Positions 26,547 to 36,689 of a stretch of DNA of 64,000 bases are shown here, in pieces. This DNA is from Latrodectus hesperus. Taxonomy: Eukaryota; Arthropoda; Arachnida; Araneae; Theridiidae. The notes beneath the pieces were generated by a model that saw nothing but the letters and a program-made list of their open reading frames with translations, was not told where the DNA came from and did no database searches. The stretch spans positions 1,101,501-1,165,500 of the forward strand of contig JAJQOW010000021.1 in assembly GCA_037975125.1 (NCBI GenBank). Direction: 5' to 3'. The number at the start of each line of letters is the position of its first letter. The first letter of the stretch is position 1. The position numbers were made by a program, and so were the translations under genes.

Positions 26547-26885
26547 TTAAACGCTTCGAAATCTGGAGCATAGTTCCTTGAAGATAAGTTTTTGAACCCC
26601 GTGTTTATAATTGGCAGAGAAGCATGTTTGCAAAACTCTCAGTATATCCATCGCGTGCAAAAACAATCCATGCAGATATCGGCAACACGAAACAAACTGA
26701 TTTCCTGCTTCGCGAAAACAATTTAACAAATTTTCATTTTTATCCCTTGTTTTATCACTTAGAGAGTGTTTACATGTCTTAAATCCAAGTTGCTGCACAC
26801 GACAATTACTTGGCACGCAATTTGCCGGTTTACTGCATGTACTGAACCTCCATACTTCAGTAAGCTTAAGACAGAGAGGTAACAA
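26547..26885 (-). CDS. Unrecognised 112-codon open frame beside a poly(A) run
   Basis: An ATG at 26883-26885 opens 112 codons on the minus strand in a patch of more balanced composition. The predicted peptide is rich in Cys, Lys and Leu, has no signal peptide or transmembrane segment that I can see, and matches no family I recognise. A run of 30 A (26894-26923, plus strand) lies immediately upstream. Such a run is usual at the 3' end of a plus-strand retrocopy, so the sequence could be part of a retroposed transcript running the other way. I would not treat this as a gene without transcript evidence. Confidence 0.15.
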   Translation of the reverse strand: MLPLCLKLTEVWRFSTCSKPANCVPSNCRVQQLGFKTCKHSLSDKTRDKNENLLNCFREAGNQFVSCCRYLHGLFLHAMDILRVLQTCFSANYKHGVQKLIFKELCSRFRSV

Positions 26886-26891
26886 TGTATT

Positions 26892-26893
<2 letters not shown>

Positions 26894-26923
<30 letters not shown>
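26894..26923 (+). repeat. Poly(A) run of 30
   Basis: An uninterrupted A30 after tgtattgc. No AATAAA signal lies close upstream. It could be the tail of an old retroposed RNA or a simple slippage product. Confidence 0.95.
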
Positions 26924-26924
<1 letters not shown>

Positions 26925-27149
26925 ACTGCACGCGTCGCTATTCTTAGATGTTGGTGTAATCCACTGAATCCTTTAAAAATTTTAAATTGCACAAGCACGT
27001 TTGATTGATCGCTGCGTTATTTTATTGTATTTATATTGACTACTTTTGAAGGGCTAACATTCTTATGACATAGAATGATGAATAATTATAACTATTGCAT
27101 GCGCATCTCACAATTACCGAAAATGCTTGTTTTGAATTTTTTTTTATCC

Positions 27150-27310
27150 TACGTCGAGACAGCGGCCTTATCGGCCATGAGACCTCTGGCAGCGCAATAA
27201 AAATTAGCCTTATTGTGAAAGAACATTTAGAAATCTAAAAAATGTTATTTTAAATGTTCAACAAGAGGGCAAAGCCCGCTGCCTGAGGCCGCAGCTTCTA
27301 GTAAAAAATG
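27150..27310. other. GC-rich hairpin-forming island
   Basis: ggccttatcggcc at 27172 forms a short GC stem. A second GC-rich stretch at 27270-27300 (agggcaaagcccgctgcctg) has a gggc/gccc pair, and gctgcctgaggccgcagc can fold too. The DNA between is AT-rich. It may be an unrecognised small transposon with structured ends, but no consistent terminal repeat was established. Confidence 0.25.
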
Positions 27311-27540
27311 GGAACAAAACAAAATGTGTAAAAAAAAGATTTCAGTTTTGAAAAATAACGATATTTATTAATACCTAATATTATATGCATTCTAATGCAT
27401 TCGTTGCAGAGGAAAGAAATATTTTTTTCAAGAATCAAAAATGATTTATATTTTTATAACTATAGTACTTAAAAATACCCTCATAAATATATCATAAATA
27501 TAAAATTAAAATAATTGATATGAAATATATGATATGAGAG

Positions 27541-27543
<3 letters not shown>

Positions 27544-27607
<64 letters not shown>
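27544..27607. repeat. (AT)n microsatellite, left half of a split tract
   Basis: About 64 bp of AT that directly abuts a SINE. The same dinucleotide resumes at 27876 on the other side. Confidence 0.97.
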
Positions 27608-27609
<2 letters not shown>

Positions 27610-27873
27610 AATAACGGCGGGCACTTGGGTGACTAACCCTTCGCCACACAACAAGGCCGGAAACTGCTACTCATTTATCGTTACCCAGCGGGCACCTGTG
27701 AACCAAGTCACGGAGGCATGTAGCATTACCCGCGTCATACCACCACAGACCCGTTTATAGGGCGAGCCACATTCATACATCAACACACAAGAAAGGACAG
27801 AGAAACAAAGCGAGATAGTAACATCCATGCCCGAACCGGGATTTGAACCCGGGACCCACAGCTCAAGAGTCAG

Positions 27874-27875
<2 letters not shown>
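27608..27875 (-). mobile_element. SINE family B inserted in an (AT)n tract
   Basis: The reverse complement matches 11587-11900: gagctgtgggtcccgggttc with B box gggttcaaatcccgg, cctataaacgggt, ggtgcccgctgggtaacg, agtagcagtttccggcc and cacccaagtgcccgccgtt. It is nearly full length. It sits exactly between two AT runs, so its target was a pre-existing or seeded AT microsatellite. The target-site duplication cannot be seen because it would itself be AT repeat. Confidence 0.93.

Positions 27876-27952
<77 letters not shown>
27876..27952. repeat. (AT)n microsatellite, right half of a split tract
   Basis: About 77 bp of AT following the SINE head without any spacer. Confidence 0.97.
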
Positions 27953-27958
<6 letters not shown>

Positions 27959-27959
27959 A

Positions 27960-28890
27960 GGGATCCAATGCCTTATATATTTTTCTCTACCCTCACTACT
28001 TCATGACATATTAAAAGATAAGAAATACTCGGAACTTGAAGAAAACAAAGTTCCTGAACAGTGTATATCACTGTATAAGTAATGAGACAATGAGTTTAAA
28101 TCAATGTTAATTTCAATTTAAATTAATTATAAGCATTATAAAATCAAAATAATCAAGTGAAGCGGAGACAAACATTCAGGTATGAAATACTTTCCATTCT
28201 GTGCAATTGTGCTCATCTCATATATGAACCGAACTTTAAAGGGCAAGTAGAATAAGAGTTTTATTTATATAGATGATAAGAATATACACATTTCATAAAC
28301 TGAACAGTGTTCATTACAGCTATGTAAATAAAGCAATATATTTAAATATTAATCATAATATATTGAAATATTATCGAGCGATATTCTTAAATACAGTGAT
28401 AAAAGGAGACATGCTGAAACATCGATTGAACCATTAAAGATTTAAATTTAATGTATGGAAATGTGCATATGATGAATGCAACCCCTACATAAATTTTATA
28501 TTGTCTTGTTATAAGAGAAATTTATTAAATATTTATGAACTGTCCAGTCAACTATTTCCCCCCCCAAAAAAAGGTGCTTAAAGTTTCAATTTAACGCCCA
28601 GTGATCAAATTTAATGACCATTTTGTATCTTTTATTTTGAATGCATGAAAGTTTTAAATTTTTAATTACATTTTCTATAAATTTGCCGATGTGAAAATCA
28701 AAAAATAAATCAAGAATAAAATTTTTATCACTTTATTTCATTGAAGATAATGTTTAATTTGTTACACCAAACTTTGTCATCACTGCTCGGATGACGCTCA
28801 ACTGTCTGCACAAAACAGCTTCAGCTGGCCAAGCTCTTTAATGCAGCATAGCAGATCCTGTGGAGCTTCTTCTTACAGATAAAGATGGTA
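27960..28890. other. Intergenic DNA, nothing recognised
   Basis: No gene or repeat seen. The part from 28740 to the MITE is less AT-rich and continues in the same composition to the right of the MITE (29255-29340), so both may be halves of one unidentified sequence. Confidence 0.4.
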
Positions 28891-28894
28891 AAAA

Positions 28895-29254
28895 TATACT
28901 TGAGGGTGCCCCTTGGCGAGATTGGCGATTTTTGTTTCGTGCCAATCCTATTCGCGCAGAACGCTGTGCAGACAGTTGTGGCGGTCAAAACACAATAAAA
29001 TTTCAAAATATAATGTAGTAAGCACATAAAAAAAGAAAAAATTGTACTCACTTTATTTTGCTGGAATATCCTCACTTTGAGGCTCACAGAATTCTCTAAT
29101 AGCACCTATAAATATTGCTTAAATTTATCCTGAGAAGAAAACCAATCAGAACCTTGAATGGATTTCAGAATAATGTTTAGGGTTATCAAATAGAACAACA
29201 TCGCCCAGCTTGGCGATAAACTTGGCGAGAATTCAAGGGGCACCCTCAAGTATA
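28895..29254. mobile_element. 360-bp MITE with perfect 20-bp inverted ends
   Basis: tatacttgagggtgcccctt at 28895-28914 is the exact reverse complement of aaggggcaccctcaagtata at 29235-29254. If the outer TA is the target duplication, the true termini are tacttgagggtgcccctt-like and the element fits the Tc1/mariner pattern. Repeated ttggcga motifs lie just inside both ends (28913-28930; 29205-29230). It contains no transposase; a 94-codon minus-strand open frame at 28821-29105 crosses the left end and so is not an element gene. It would need a transposase from elsewhere. Confidence 0.9.
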
Positions 29255-29519
29255 GTCTAACCATAAAGATAAAGCTGTACCTATCTTCAACAGCTTCGGG
29301 GACATTTAGAGTTTTTACACGTACTCCATGGACACCACATCATCATAATTTAATTTCTCTGTTTTATCCCTTATATTCTATTATGGTGATTGAAATCTGA
29401 GCCAGGTACCTGTTGTTCTGAAATATCTCTCTTGTCAGAAAAGAAATGCTAGTTATTTGGGTTTTTTTAAATAATTTATTAATTGAATTTTCCCCATGAT
29501 GGATTTAAGTTTACGATAT

Positions 29520-29914
29520 GAGCTCCAGTGGCTCAGTAGCTTCACGCCGCTTCCCGTAAGCTCTGAAAAGTGAAGCATCATTTGCCGTGGGCAGTAGTTG
29601 GGAGGGTGACCTCGGTGTACTCTCCTTCACTGGGTTGCTGGAACTCCGTTGGTTGGGGACGTGTCCGCGCTAGTATGTGACGTCCAAATTCCTTCCACTG
29701 GTGTGGCGTGGATGTGGAGAGGAGGGTGCCAGCTTAGGTGTGGCCTCGTCACCTGACCGTGGTTCATAATTACGAGGCACCTTAAAAAGAAAAAAGTCGT
29801 ACTTTCACCTTCGTGGTGCTCATCTCCAAACGAAAGACGCTCCCTTTGACTTAATTCGCACTGCCAAAGGCAAAAGCGAGCTTGGCTTGTCCAAGGGTCA
29901 TAAGCAACAACAAC
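29520..29914 (+). mobile_element. Composite SINE: family D head joined to tail C
   Basis: The first ~265 bp are family D (gagctccagtggctcagtag, gaagcatcatttgccgtggg, gttggggacgtgtcc, gtgtggcgtggatgtgg, cctcgtcacctgaccgtggt). After gaggcaccttaaaaag the sequence changes to tail C (cgtactttcaccttcgtggt, acgaaagacgctcc, gcgagcttggcttgtccaag) and ends gcaacaacaaca. The whole unit is bounded by a perfect 13-bp target-site duplication, aagtttacgatat, at 29507-29519 and 29915-29927. The chimera therefore inserted as a single retroposon. A tRNA-like A box (tggctcagtagctt) is visible, but a convincing B box is not. Confidence 0.93.
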
Positions 29915-29929
29915 AAGTTTACGATATTG

Positions 29930-31720
29930 ACAAATGAAATTTCAATTCTTTTATTTGTGCTTTTGAAAAATGACTTAAAACATAATTGCTTACTTTTCCA
30001 CGGATAGCTCAATGTTTTATTTTTCTTCGTGTGTGTGTGTGTGGTGTACATGAGAAGGGACAAACAAGCAAAATTAGAGAACATTTATTGACAAGGACTC
30101 CAGACTGTCACAGGAGGGTGCGCTGCTTTCTTTCCCGAAACCAAGCACACTCTGTAAAGCCGAGTGTCCAAACCCCCATACACCCTGAGCGGTGACAGCT
30201 CAAATGATCATTAAAATTATAAAATATAACATTATCATTTTTTTCTATCGTTAGAAAAACTTCATATTACAGAGACTACTTTTGAATGCATAATATTGCT
30301 GTATTTCTTCAGTTCATGATAAAAATAATAAAAAAAAATCATTTCATAATTATGTATGAAAATTTTTTACAAAAATGAATAAAATTTGTTAGTTTACAAT
30401 CATTCTCATGCTAATGCGTAAAGCTTCTTCTTTAGATTTCATAAACAGTCTTAAGTTCTCTTTCTAAGTAGTGATTTCCATAAGACTTATTCAGAAGAAT
30501 TACAATTGATTCTTATTAAATATGCGATTCATTATGATAAATAGCTCACTCGATGTACCCCTGTAATTCGCTTAACAGTGTCGTGTTTATATTTACATAC
30601 ATGCATAGATTAACTTATTTCTTATGCTCTGCTACTGCAATTTGAATATGGATATAATTTACAACGAGTCAGATTGAATTGTATGTAATTTACTACAGAT
30701 AATTTGAAGGATAAGAATAGTTTTATAAGATAATCATCATAATAACTTCATTTCTTATTAGCTAATGATGATTGAGGGGTCATATGACTGGCGATATATG
30801 TATGCTTTGGAACATTAAATGCGGCTTAGGTTAAGAGAATTTGAGCTTTAGAATCATAGAATTGTATGATTATCATTTCATGATGAATTCAGACTTTCAG
30901 AAGATGTTTTAACCTTCAACACTTTCAATGCATAATTATGCAGTAATATTGATTTCAAAATAACAAAAATAGAAAAGTTATACAGTGTAAGTATTAAAAA
31001 TTTTTTCTATAATTTTCATTTGAAGTAAGATATTTCATACCATAAAAATGATTAAAATAATTCAATTAAATCATGTCAGTAGAAAATTTCAACTTTCTTA
31101 CTTTTTTATAGATTTTAATTTAATTTTACTTTTTAATCTGAAAAAATAGCAACGATACATAATAATATTTTTAAAATTCTTGTATATTTTCCAATTCAAG
31201 TAAAACGCTTCCCTTTTTGATTTATAATACTATAAATCTATTACCAGAATGAAATAATATTAGTAATTTTTTTATGTAATAAATTTCAATATATGATGTA
31301 TATTTAAATAAATAATTAAATAATTCTACAAAAAATAAATTCAGTATTAAAGAGAAAAAAATAAAAAATTCATAAAAAGAAAATTTTTATGTTGGCGTAA
31401 GCAAAGCATTAGTTTTTAATTTGAAAGAGATTGCTTAAAAATAATGCAATTACTAATTTAGAATTCTATTAAATAAAATTTTTAAAAATTAAAATCATCT
31501 TTGACCATTTAAACTAACCATAATGTGCTTTTGTGTTGTTTTTTCCATTTTGCTTTTTCTTCTGTTCTACGGCAACATATTAATGGCTTGAATCAATGGA
31601 GAAAACTACATCTCTAACTCATATTCTATTAATTATATAAAAAATCGTTTTATTAACAAAACGAACATCGTCACTCTTCTCAAGCATTCGATTGTGAACT
31701 TCGCCTTGTGTGCTGCCGCT
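29930..31720. other. Intergenic DNA with one balanced patch
   Basis: A (GT)n run occurs at about 30030-30043. From there to 30200 composition is balanced and a 69-codon plus-strand frame is open (29986-30195), with no domain I recognise. The rest is AT-rich and featureless. Confidence 0.35.
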
Positions 31721-31723
31721 CGA

Positions 31724-32690
31724 AGAATGCGATTTGAAAGCAGGCAACAAATTCATCTACAGATCGGATTTACGAAGCCATCTCAATATGTTGTGACGCA
31801 GTGGAAAAGTTATCTGGCATCATGGATATTTTAAAACCAATAAAAAATTTAATAAAGTGGCGTAAACTTCATCTTAAATGGAACGAAAGAAACTACTATT
31901 TTATGGTAAAAAAAATGATAATCTAAGTAATTAAGGAATAATAAAAAATAGTTAAAGGTATAACAATTGCTGTAATTAGAGAGCAAATTACTAAAAAAAT
32001 CCAATTTTCGTATTCAGTTATCTTGGAAAAATATTTGCTAAATTTCTTTTTTTATTTCTAACTTTTAAATGTAATTTTCAAAAAAAAAAAATTAATCAGG
32101 CAGACAAATAAGTAGCGATCTAGCCTCCCTTTTAACGTGGTCGAATCTCACCTCTGAATCAGATGTTCGTAATGGCACGCAATTCTCTTTAACCTGCTGT
32201 TGTTGTTACTAATGACACTTGGACAATCCAAGCTCGCTATGCCTTGGCTATATGAATTTAAGTCAATTGGGAGCGTCATTCGTTTTTAATCAGAGCACCA
32301 TGAAGGTGAAAGTACGACTTTGCTCTACACACATGCCATAGGTACTCGTTTATAGGGTAGGCAACCATTCACACCTCATTCATTCAAGGAAAGGAGAAAG
32401 ACAGGGTAGATAGAGAGAGAAAGTACATCCATACCCGAACCGGGATTTGAACCCAGGACCTCCTTATCCGCAGTCAGGCACGCTGCCCATTAGACAAGTT
32501 GGGACGCAGAATACGATTTGAAGACAGGCAGCAAATTCGTCGAAAAGTCGAATTTACGATGCCGTCACAATACGATGTGACGTAGATGAATCGTTGTCAT
32601 GCATATTTTAAATCAATGAGAATGGTAATAAAGGGTTGTAATAATGATCTCGACTAGAGCGAAAGAAACAACCATTTTATAGTTTTAAAT
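31724..32690. repeat. Duplicated ~185-bp segment separated by a SINE
   Basis: 31724-31910 and 32507-32690 are diverged direct copies. Shared phrases are agaat-cgatttga, agcaggcaacaaattc versus gacaggcagcaaattc, atttacga-gcc, atatgttgtgacg versus atacgatgtgacg, and gaacgaaagaaac versus gagcgaaagaaac. The A-type SINE at 32198-32506 ends almost exactly where the second copy starts. Confidence 0.75.
32198..32506 (-). mobile_element. SINE: A head with tail C
   Basis: The reverse complement starts cccaacttgtctaatgggca, has B box gggttcaaatcccgg, the ctctctatctaccc and cctataaacg body, then switches after catgtgtgtagagcaaagtc to tail C (ccttcatggtgctctgatt, gcgagcttggattgtccaag, gtaacaacaac). It is thus the A head with the C tail, unlike 7942-8232, which has tail A. 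No clear target-site duplication was found. Confidence 0.88.
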
Positions 32691-33000
32691 AAAAAAAACA
32701 GAAAAAACAAATGAGTTATGTAAATATTTTTAAGATTAAATAATTGAAATTATTTTACGAATTTTATAAAAAAAGTTTGAACAATTTGACAAAAAATATG
32801 ATACAATTGCAACGTTAAGCATCCATTAGATTAACTTACTGAAAACAGCAATCGAAAAAAATATATATTTTTTTTAATTGTTTGAAATTTTATTAGTCTT
32901 TTTTAACTTATTTTGGCACAGATGCCGTATAATCCAGCATGCCAGATTCTGAGTTTGGTGATTTTTTTTTGGCGCATTTTCTTATTTATTGATGTATGTG

Positions 33001-33279
33001 TTGTTGTTGTCATGTGCCAGCTAGGCTGGCAATATGGGATGCGATATTCCACTTTTCCAACTGAACCAAATTTGGTGTGGAGTCCGAATTCCTCAGTACA
33101 CACATGGCATAGGAACCCGTTTATAGGGTAGGCAACCATTCACTCCACATTAATACAAGGAAAGGACAAAGACAGGATAGATAGAGAGAGAAAGTACATC
33201 CATGCCCGAACCGGGATTCGAACCCAGGACCTCCTTATCCGCAGTCAGGCATGCTGACCACTAGACAAGTTGGGCGGCC
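33001..33279 (-). mobile_element. SINE family A, complete
   Basis: The reverse complement has gccgcccaacttgtctagtg, the B box gggttcgaatcccgg, the usual A body, and tail A (gtggaatatcgcatcccata, gccagcctagctggcacatg) ending in (AAC)n. A family E tail piece follows at 33280, and gatgtatgtg just left of the SINE resembles E sequence too. The SINE may therefore have landed inside an old E copy. Confidence 0.92.
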
Positions 33280-33352
33280 TCTTTAAACTGTAGATTCCTG
33301 TTTAATTAGCCCTCAATTTCAAATAATGACCTTGAGTCACAAGCGAACAAAT
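33280..33352 (+). mobile_element. Family E 3' fragment
   Basis: tctttaaactgtagattcct, gtttaattagccctcaattt and gagtcacaagcgaacaaat follow the E 3' end (cactttaaaccgtaggtccc, aattagccct, gagcgacaaacaaac) seen at 36360 and 47194. Confidence 0.7.
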
Positions 33353-33359
33353 ACTCAAT

Positions 33360-34170
33360 AAAAAAAGTACTAACAATTTTCACATAGACTACATTTAAAG
33401 TTTACAAATAAATTAATAAAGAACCTTAATAATGTAAAAATATAGAAATTAGCTATTTTTATACAAAAAAAGAGCTTTCTTTAATACATTAATAAAATTC
33501 GGAAAAAGTTCTTTGAAAAAATGGAACTCATCTTCGAAAAAAGCATTATATGTAACAGTACAAGACTGAAACCATGTAAGAGGATATAACAGAAATTGTG
33601 AACGTGCTATAGGATCACGGAATTTTAATTGATAAGTTGTACCATAGATATTTCTTCCCAACTGACAATATTCGCACAGGTAATCTCTGGGCGTGACGTA
33701 AGCCATTACTCATTCAAAACTTTTGACGCTCTGGGCAGAGTATCATGTCCGATGGCCTTGAGGGTTACATGTTCATTGATGCACGATGTCGCTACTTCAG
33801 ACGATAATGTAATATTAGAGTTTAATAGTTGTAATTTATTGCTTAATTACTTTTATACACTTACGCATTGACTGGTGATAAGGTTGAACACGCATAAAAG
33901 CGCTTAATATATTCATTGCAACAGAATGGCCATAGCATGGAACTCAAGGAGTGAAGAAGTTAATTGAAAAAATTATTTATGATCATCATGGAATTTGCAA
34001 TAATAATTTGAAAATTTTTTGTTTACTTTTAAACAATTCAATGCGTTTAAATAAGAAATGTTGTAACATAATTATTACGTTGGCAACAAATACTTATTTG
34101 TCATTGAATGGCAATACGAACAAAAAAAATTGGTAGTCTAACTACAGCTGGTATGAATTGACAAGTTAAC
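33360..34170. other. Intergenic DNA, nothing recognised
   Basis: Open stretches of 80-85 codons exist on both strands (33449-33706 minus, 33629-33871 plus) with no recognisable domains, and they overlap each other. I do not call either one. Confidence 0.35.
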
Positions 34171-34174
34171 AGAT

Positions 34175-34620
34175 TAGGTCTTCCAAAAAGTTCTGTGCAT
34201 TTTTAGAATAAAACAAATAAAAAAATTTGGTAAGGTCAATAAACTTTATTAATTGACATAATTGCCATCATTATTAATGACTTCTTGCCAGCGTGAGGGT
34301 GATTTGTATATCCCATTTTTGAAAATGTTTCATTTTTTCATGCGAAAATGCAAACATTGCTTCATGGATATCTTCTTTGTTTTTCAAATTTTTTGCCCTT
34401 TAAAAAATTCTGTAAGGACAAAAGCAAGCGATTGTTGGAGGATGATAAGACCGAGAAATATATGGTGTATGAAATAGAATTTCTAAGCCTAGTTCTGCAA
34501 TTTTTGGACGAAATCTTTTCTTGGGCTGTTTTTTCTTGGAACACTGCCAGAGTCTTTCCTTGGACTGCACCCTTTACAATGTCCAGCTACTGACAATACT
34601 TTTCCGGATTGAACTTTTTA
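34175..34620 (-). pseudogene. Decayed mariner transposase C-terminus with right-end TIR
   Basis: Read on the minus strand the sequence gives LGLEILFHTPY in one frame, LLSLQNFLKGKKFEKQ in another, then EDIHEAMFAFSHEKM and FQKWDIQITLTLARSH. These match in order the mariner C-terminus (HPPYSPDLAPSDYHLF, SLQNFLNGK, a helix, and a W-plus-KVI end). The region that should hold the third catalytic Asp (SPDLAPSDYHLF in family members) is shifted and degraded. The plus-strand end ttaggtcttccaaaaagttc (34174 on) looks like a mariner terminal repeat next to a TA. The N-terminal DNA-binding half is gone. Multiple frameshifts make it a dead copy. Confidence 0.65.
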
Positions 34621-34639
34621 TTCAACTTGTAATGCTTAT

Positions 34640-35365
34640 AATGAATTGGTTCTCAAATGTCCCATCATACACACAACACATTCACTTAAACAGAGATAAG
34701 TTTGTTTTAGAGCTGTTCCTTTTAGAACTTCTAGCTATATGCGTTTCACAGATAAATAAAAGAACAAAAGTAAACTATACAAAAATTACATTTTACTTAT
34801 CATTCGTAAAATGAACAACCATGCTTCACATAAGAGTTACTTACTTCTTAATAAGAATCAAATATCATTTTTGAAAGTTTTGAAATCTCTGTTATGCATG
34901 AATCAATCAATTCATGCATAACAGTAAATATTTTAAAATATAGATTGGACTATCATATAACACAAAAAATCTGTGTGTACGTGTTGGTCATTATTTCAAT
35001 CAACAAGTAAAATTAAATATAATTGTTTTTCAGGGTTAAATTTTCCCAAATTTTTTTCTTTATATTAATTTTAATTTCTTGTAACTAAAAAAACTTTCCC
35101 TCTCCCTATGTAAATTCTCACACAAAGAACATGGTATATTTAATTCATAAAACATTTATTTCACATTTATGAAAAGAGATTTACAAGTTACTCTATATAC
35201 AAATATATTAGTAAGAAATCTTGAGAAAAACTTTGAAGATGTTCATTTAAAACTGCCATAATTTGATTTTTAAACTGACTTTTATATAAAAAATATTTAT
35301 AAAAAATTTTGTAGTTAATTATCAGCTTTTGAAGTAGCTTTCATATATTAATTTATTGATTACAA
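34640..35365. other. AT-rich intergenic DNA, nothing recognised
   Basis: A palindromic patch near 34893-34925 pairs ctgttatgcatgaat with attcatgcataacag, giving a 15-bp inverted repeat around a short AT spacer. Otherwise no feature. Confidence 0.5.
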
Positions 35366-35373
35366 GATGAATG

Positions 35374-35660
35374 CCACGCCCAACTTGTCTAGTGGTTAGC
35401 GTGTCTGACTGCGCATAGGGAGATCCTGGGTTCGAATCTCGGTTCGGGCATGGATGTGCTTTCTCCCTCTATCTATTCAGTCTTTGTCCTTTCCTTGCAT
35501 GAATGAGGTTGTGAATGGTTGCCTACCCTATAAACGGGTCCCTATAGCATGTGTGTACTGAGGAAGTCGGACTCCACACCAAAATGTGGTTCAGTTGAAA
35601 ACGTGGAGCAGCGCACCCCATATTGCCAGCCTGGCTGGCACACGACAACAACAATAACAC
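35374..35660 (+). mobile_element. SINE family A, complete
   Basis: A head (cccaacttgtctagtggtta, B box gggttcgaatctcgg), the A body, and tail A with gccagcctggctggcacacg before (AAC)n. It has an 8-bp perfect target-site duplication, gatgaatg, at 35366-35373 and 35661-35668. The 5-bp stem gccag/ctggc sits 6 bp before the AAC run. Confidence 0.95.
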
Positions 35661-36102
35661 GATGAATGATTTGTCTGCATCCTATTTAAAAGGTTGTTAT
35701 TTATCCCCTTAAAAAGACAGATATATATCAACTTAGCTTTTTTTCCGTTTGAGAAAAGATACATCATTCGTCGATAAATGAATTAATAAACATTTATTAA
35801 TTTATTCATTAAATGATGAATGAATTATCTACAATCTGCATCATATTTTAAGTGTTGATATATTTATGCTCCTCCATAAAACACCATAAATCAACTTTGC
35901 CCTTCCTTCGTTTGAGCAGTGTTTATCTTCAAGATTTTATATTGCAATGTTATCTCATGCAATATTGGATATACAAAATGATTAATATAGAATTCAAAGA
36001 CAATATCATTGACTGTATCAAATATTCTTTCTTTCCTCTGTATTTAAGTAATGTTCTATAATCCAATTCCACACACAGAATGTACTGTTACAGTACAACT
36101 TA

Positions 36103-36584
36103 AACAAAACTAAACACTGTGTAACTAAACTAAGCAGTCCATATGGGCCAAGGCCACAATGCCCATCTCTTGTTTTCCTGACAAAGAGGCCCTGGGGTGC
36201 GAAGCATATGTACTGATTAGGTAGTCAGCCTAACGCAAAACCCCAGTGTTTAGTTCCTAAGCATGTTTGGTATTCAGTTTATCGACCTATTGAAGGGATG
36301 AAAGACTGAGTCGATCGGGCACAACTCGAAGATCGAACGTCGTACCTGTGGCTTGGGAAGCCGAGCTGGCAGCCGAATGGTTAGCGCTCTTGCCTTCGGT
36401 TTAACAGTTCGTGGGTTCGAATCCCACCTTGGGCATGGATGTTTGTAGTGGTTCGGAATCCACTTTAAGCCGTAGGTCCCAGTCTAATTAGCCCTCGTGT
36501 GCAAAAAATGACCGTTGAGCGACAAACAAACCAACCAAACTGTGGCTTGGGAACGTAAACGCTACTACTAAGTCATCGGGCTTC
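36103..36584 (-). mobile_element. SINE family H, complete but split by a nested SINE
   Basis: On the minus strand the head is gaagcccgatgacttagtag, followed by the H body (cttcaataggtcgataaac, gcttcgcaccccagggcc, gccttggcccatatgg) and a ttagttta-type tail. It is bounded by a perfect 13-bp target-site duplication, acagtacaactta, at 36090-36102 and 36585-36597. A family E SINE sits inside at 36360-36539 with its own duplication, so the E insertion came later. Confidence 0.93.
36360..36539 (+). mobile_element. SINE family E, nested inside family H
   Basis: A tRNA-like head gccgagctggcagccgaatg with A-box-like gaatggttagcg and B box gggttcgaatcccac, then ttgggcatggatgtttgtag, ccactttaagccgtaggtcc, aattagccct and gagcgacaaacaaaccaacc. 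It has a perfect 14-bp target-site duplication, ctgtggcttgggaa, at 36346-36359 and 36540-36553, both lying in H sequence. Confidence 0.96.
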
Positions 36585-36689
36585 ACAGTACAACTTATAT
36601 AGACAAAATATTATCCAGTCTCAAAGAAAACAAACAGTAATATATTTCTGTTCCAGTGAAAAGTTACTTCTGAGTGTTATGTTTGTATT

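Noticed and set aside
26547..26923. Processed retrogene with a poly(A) tail
   Set aside because: The open frame is on the opposite strand to the A30 run and no flanking duplication or known parent gene could be identified.
34362..34593. Overlapping plus-strand ORFs at 34262-34593 as genes
   Set aside because: The opposite strand is recognisable as a decayed mariner transposase, so these are shadows.
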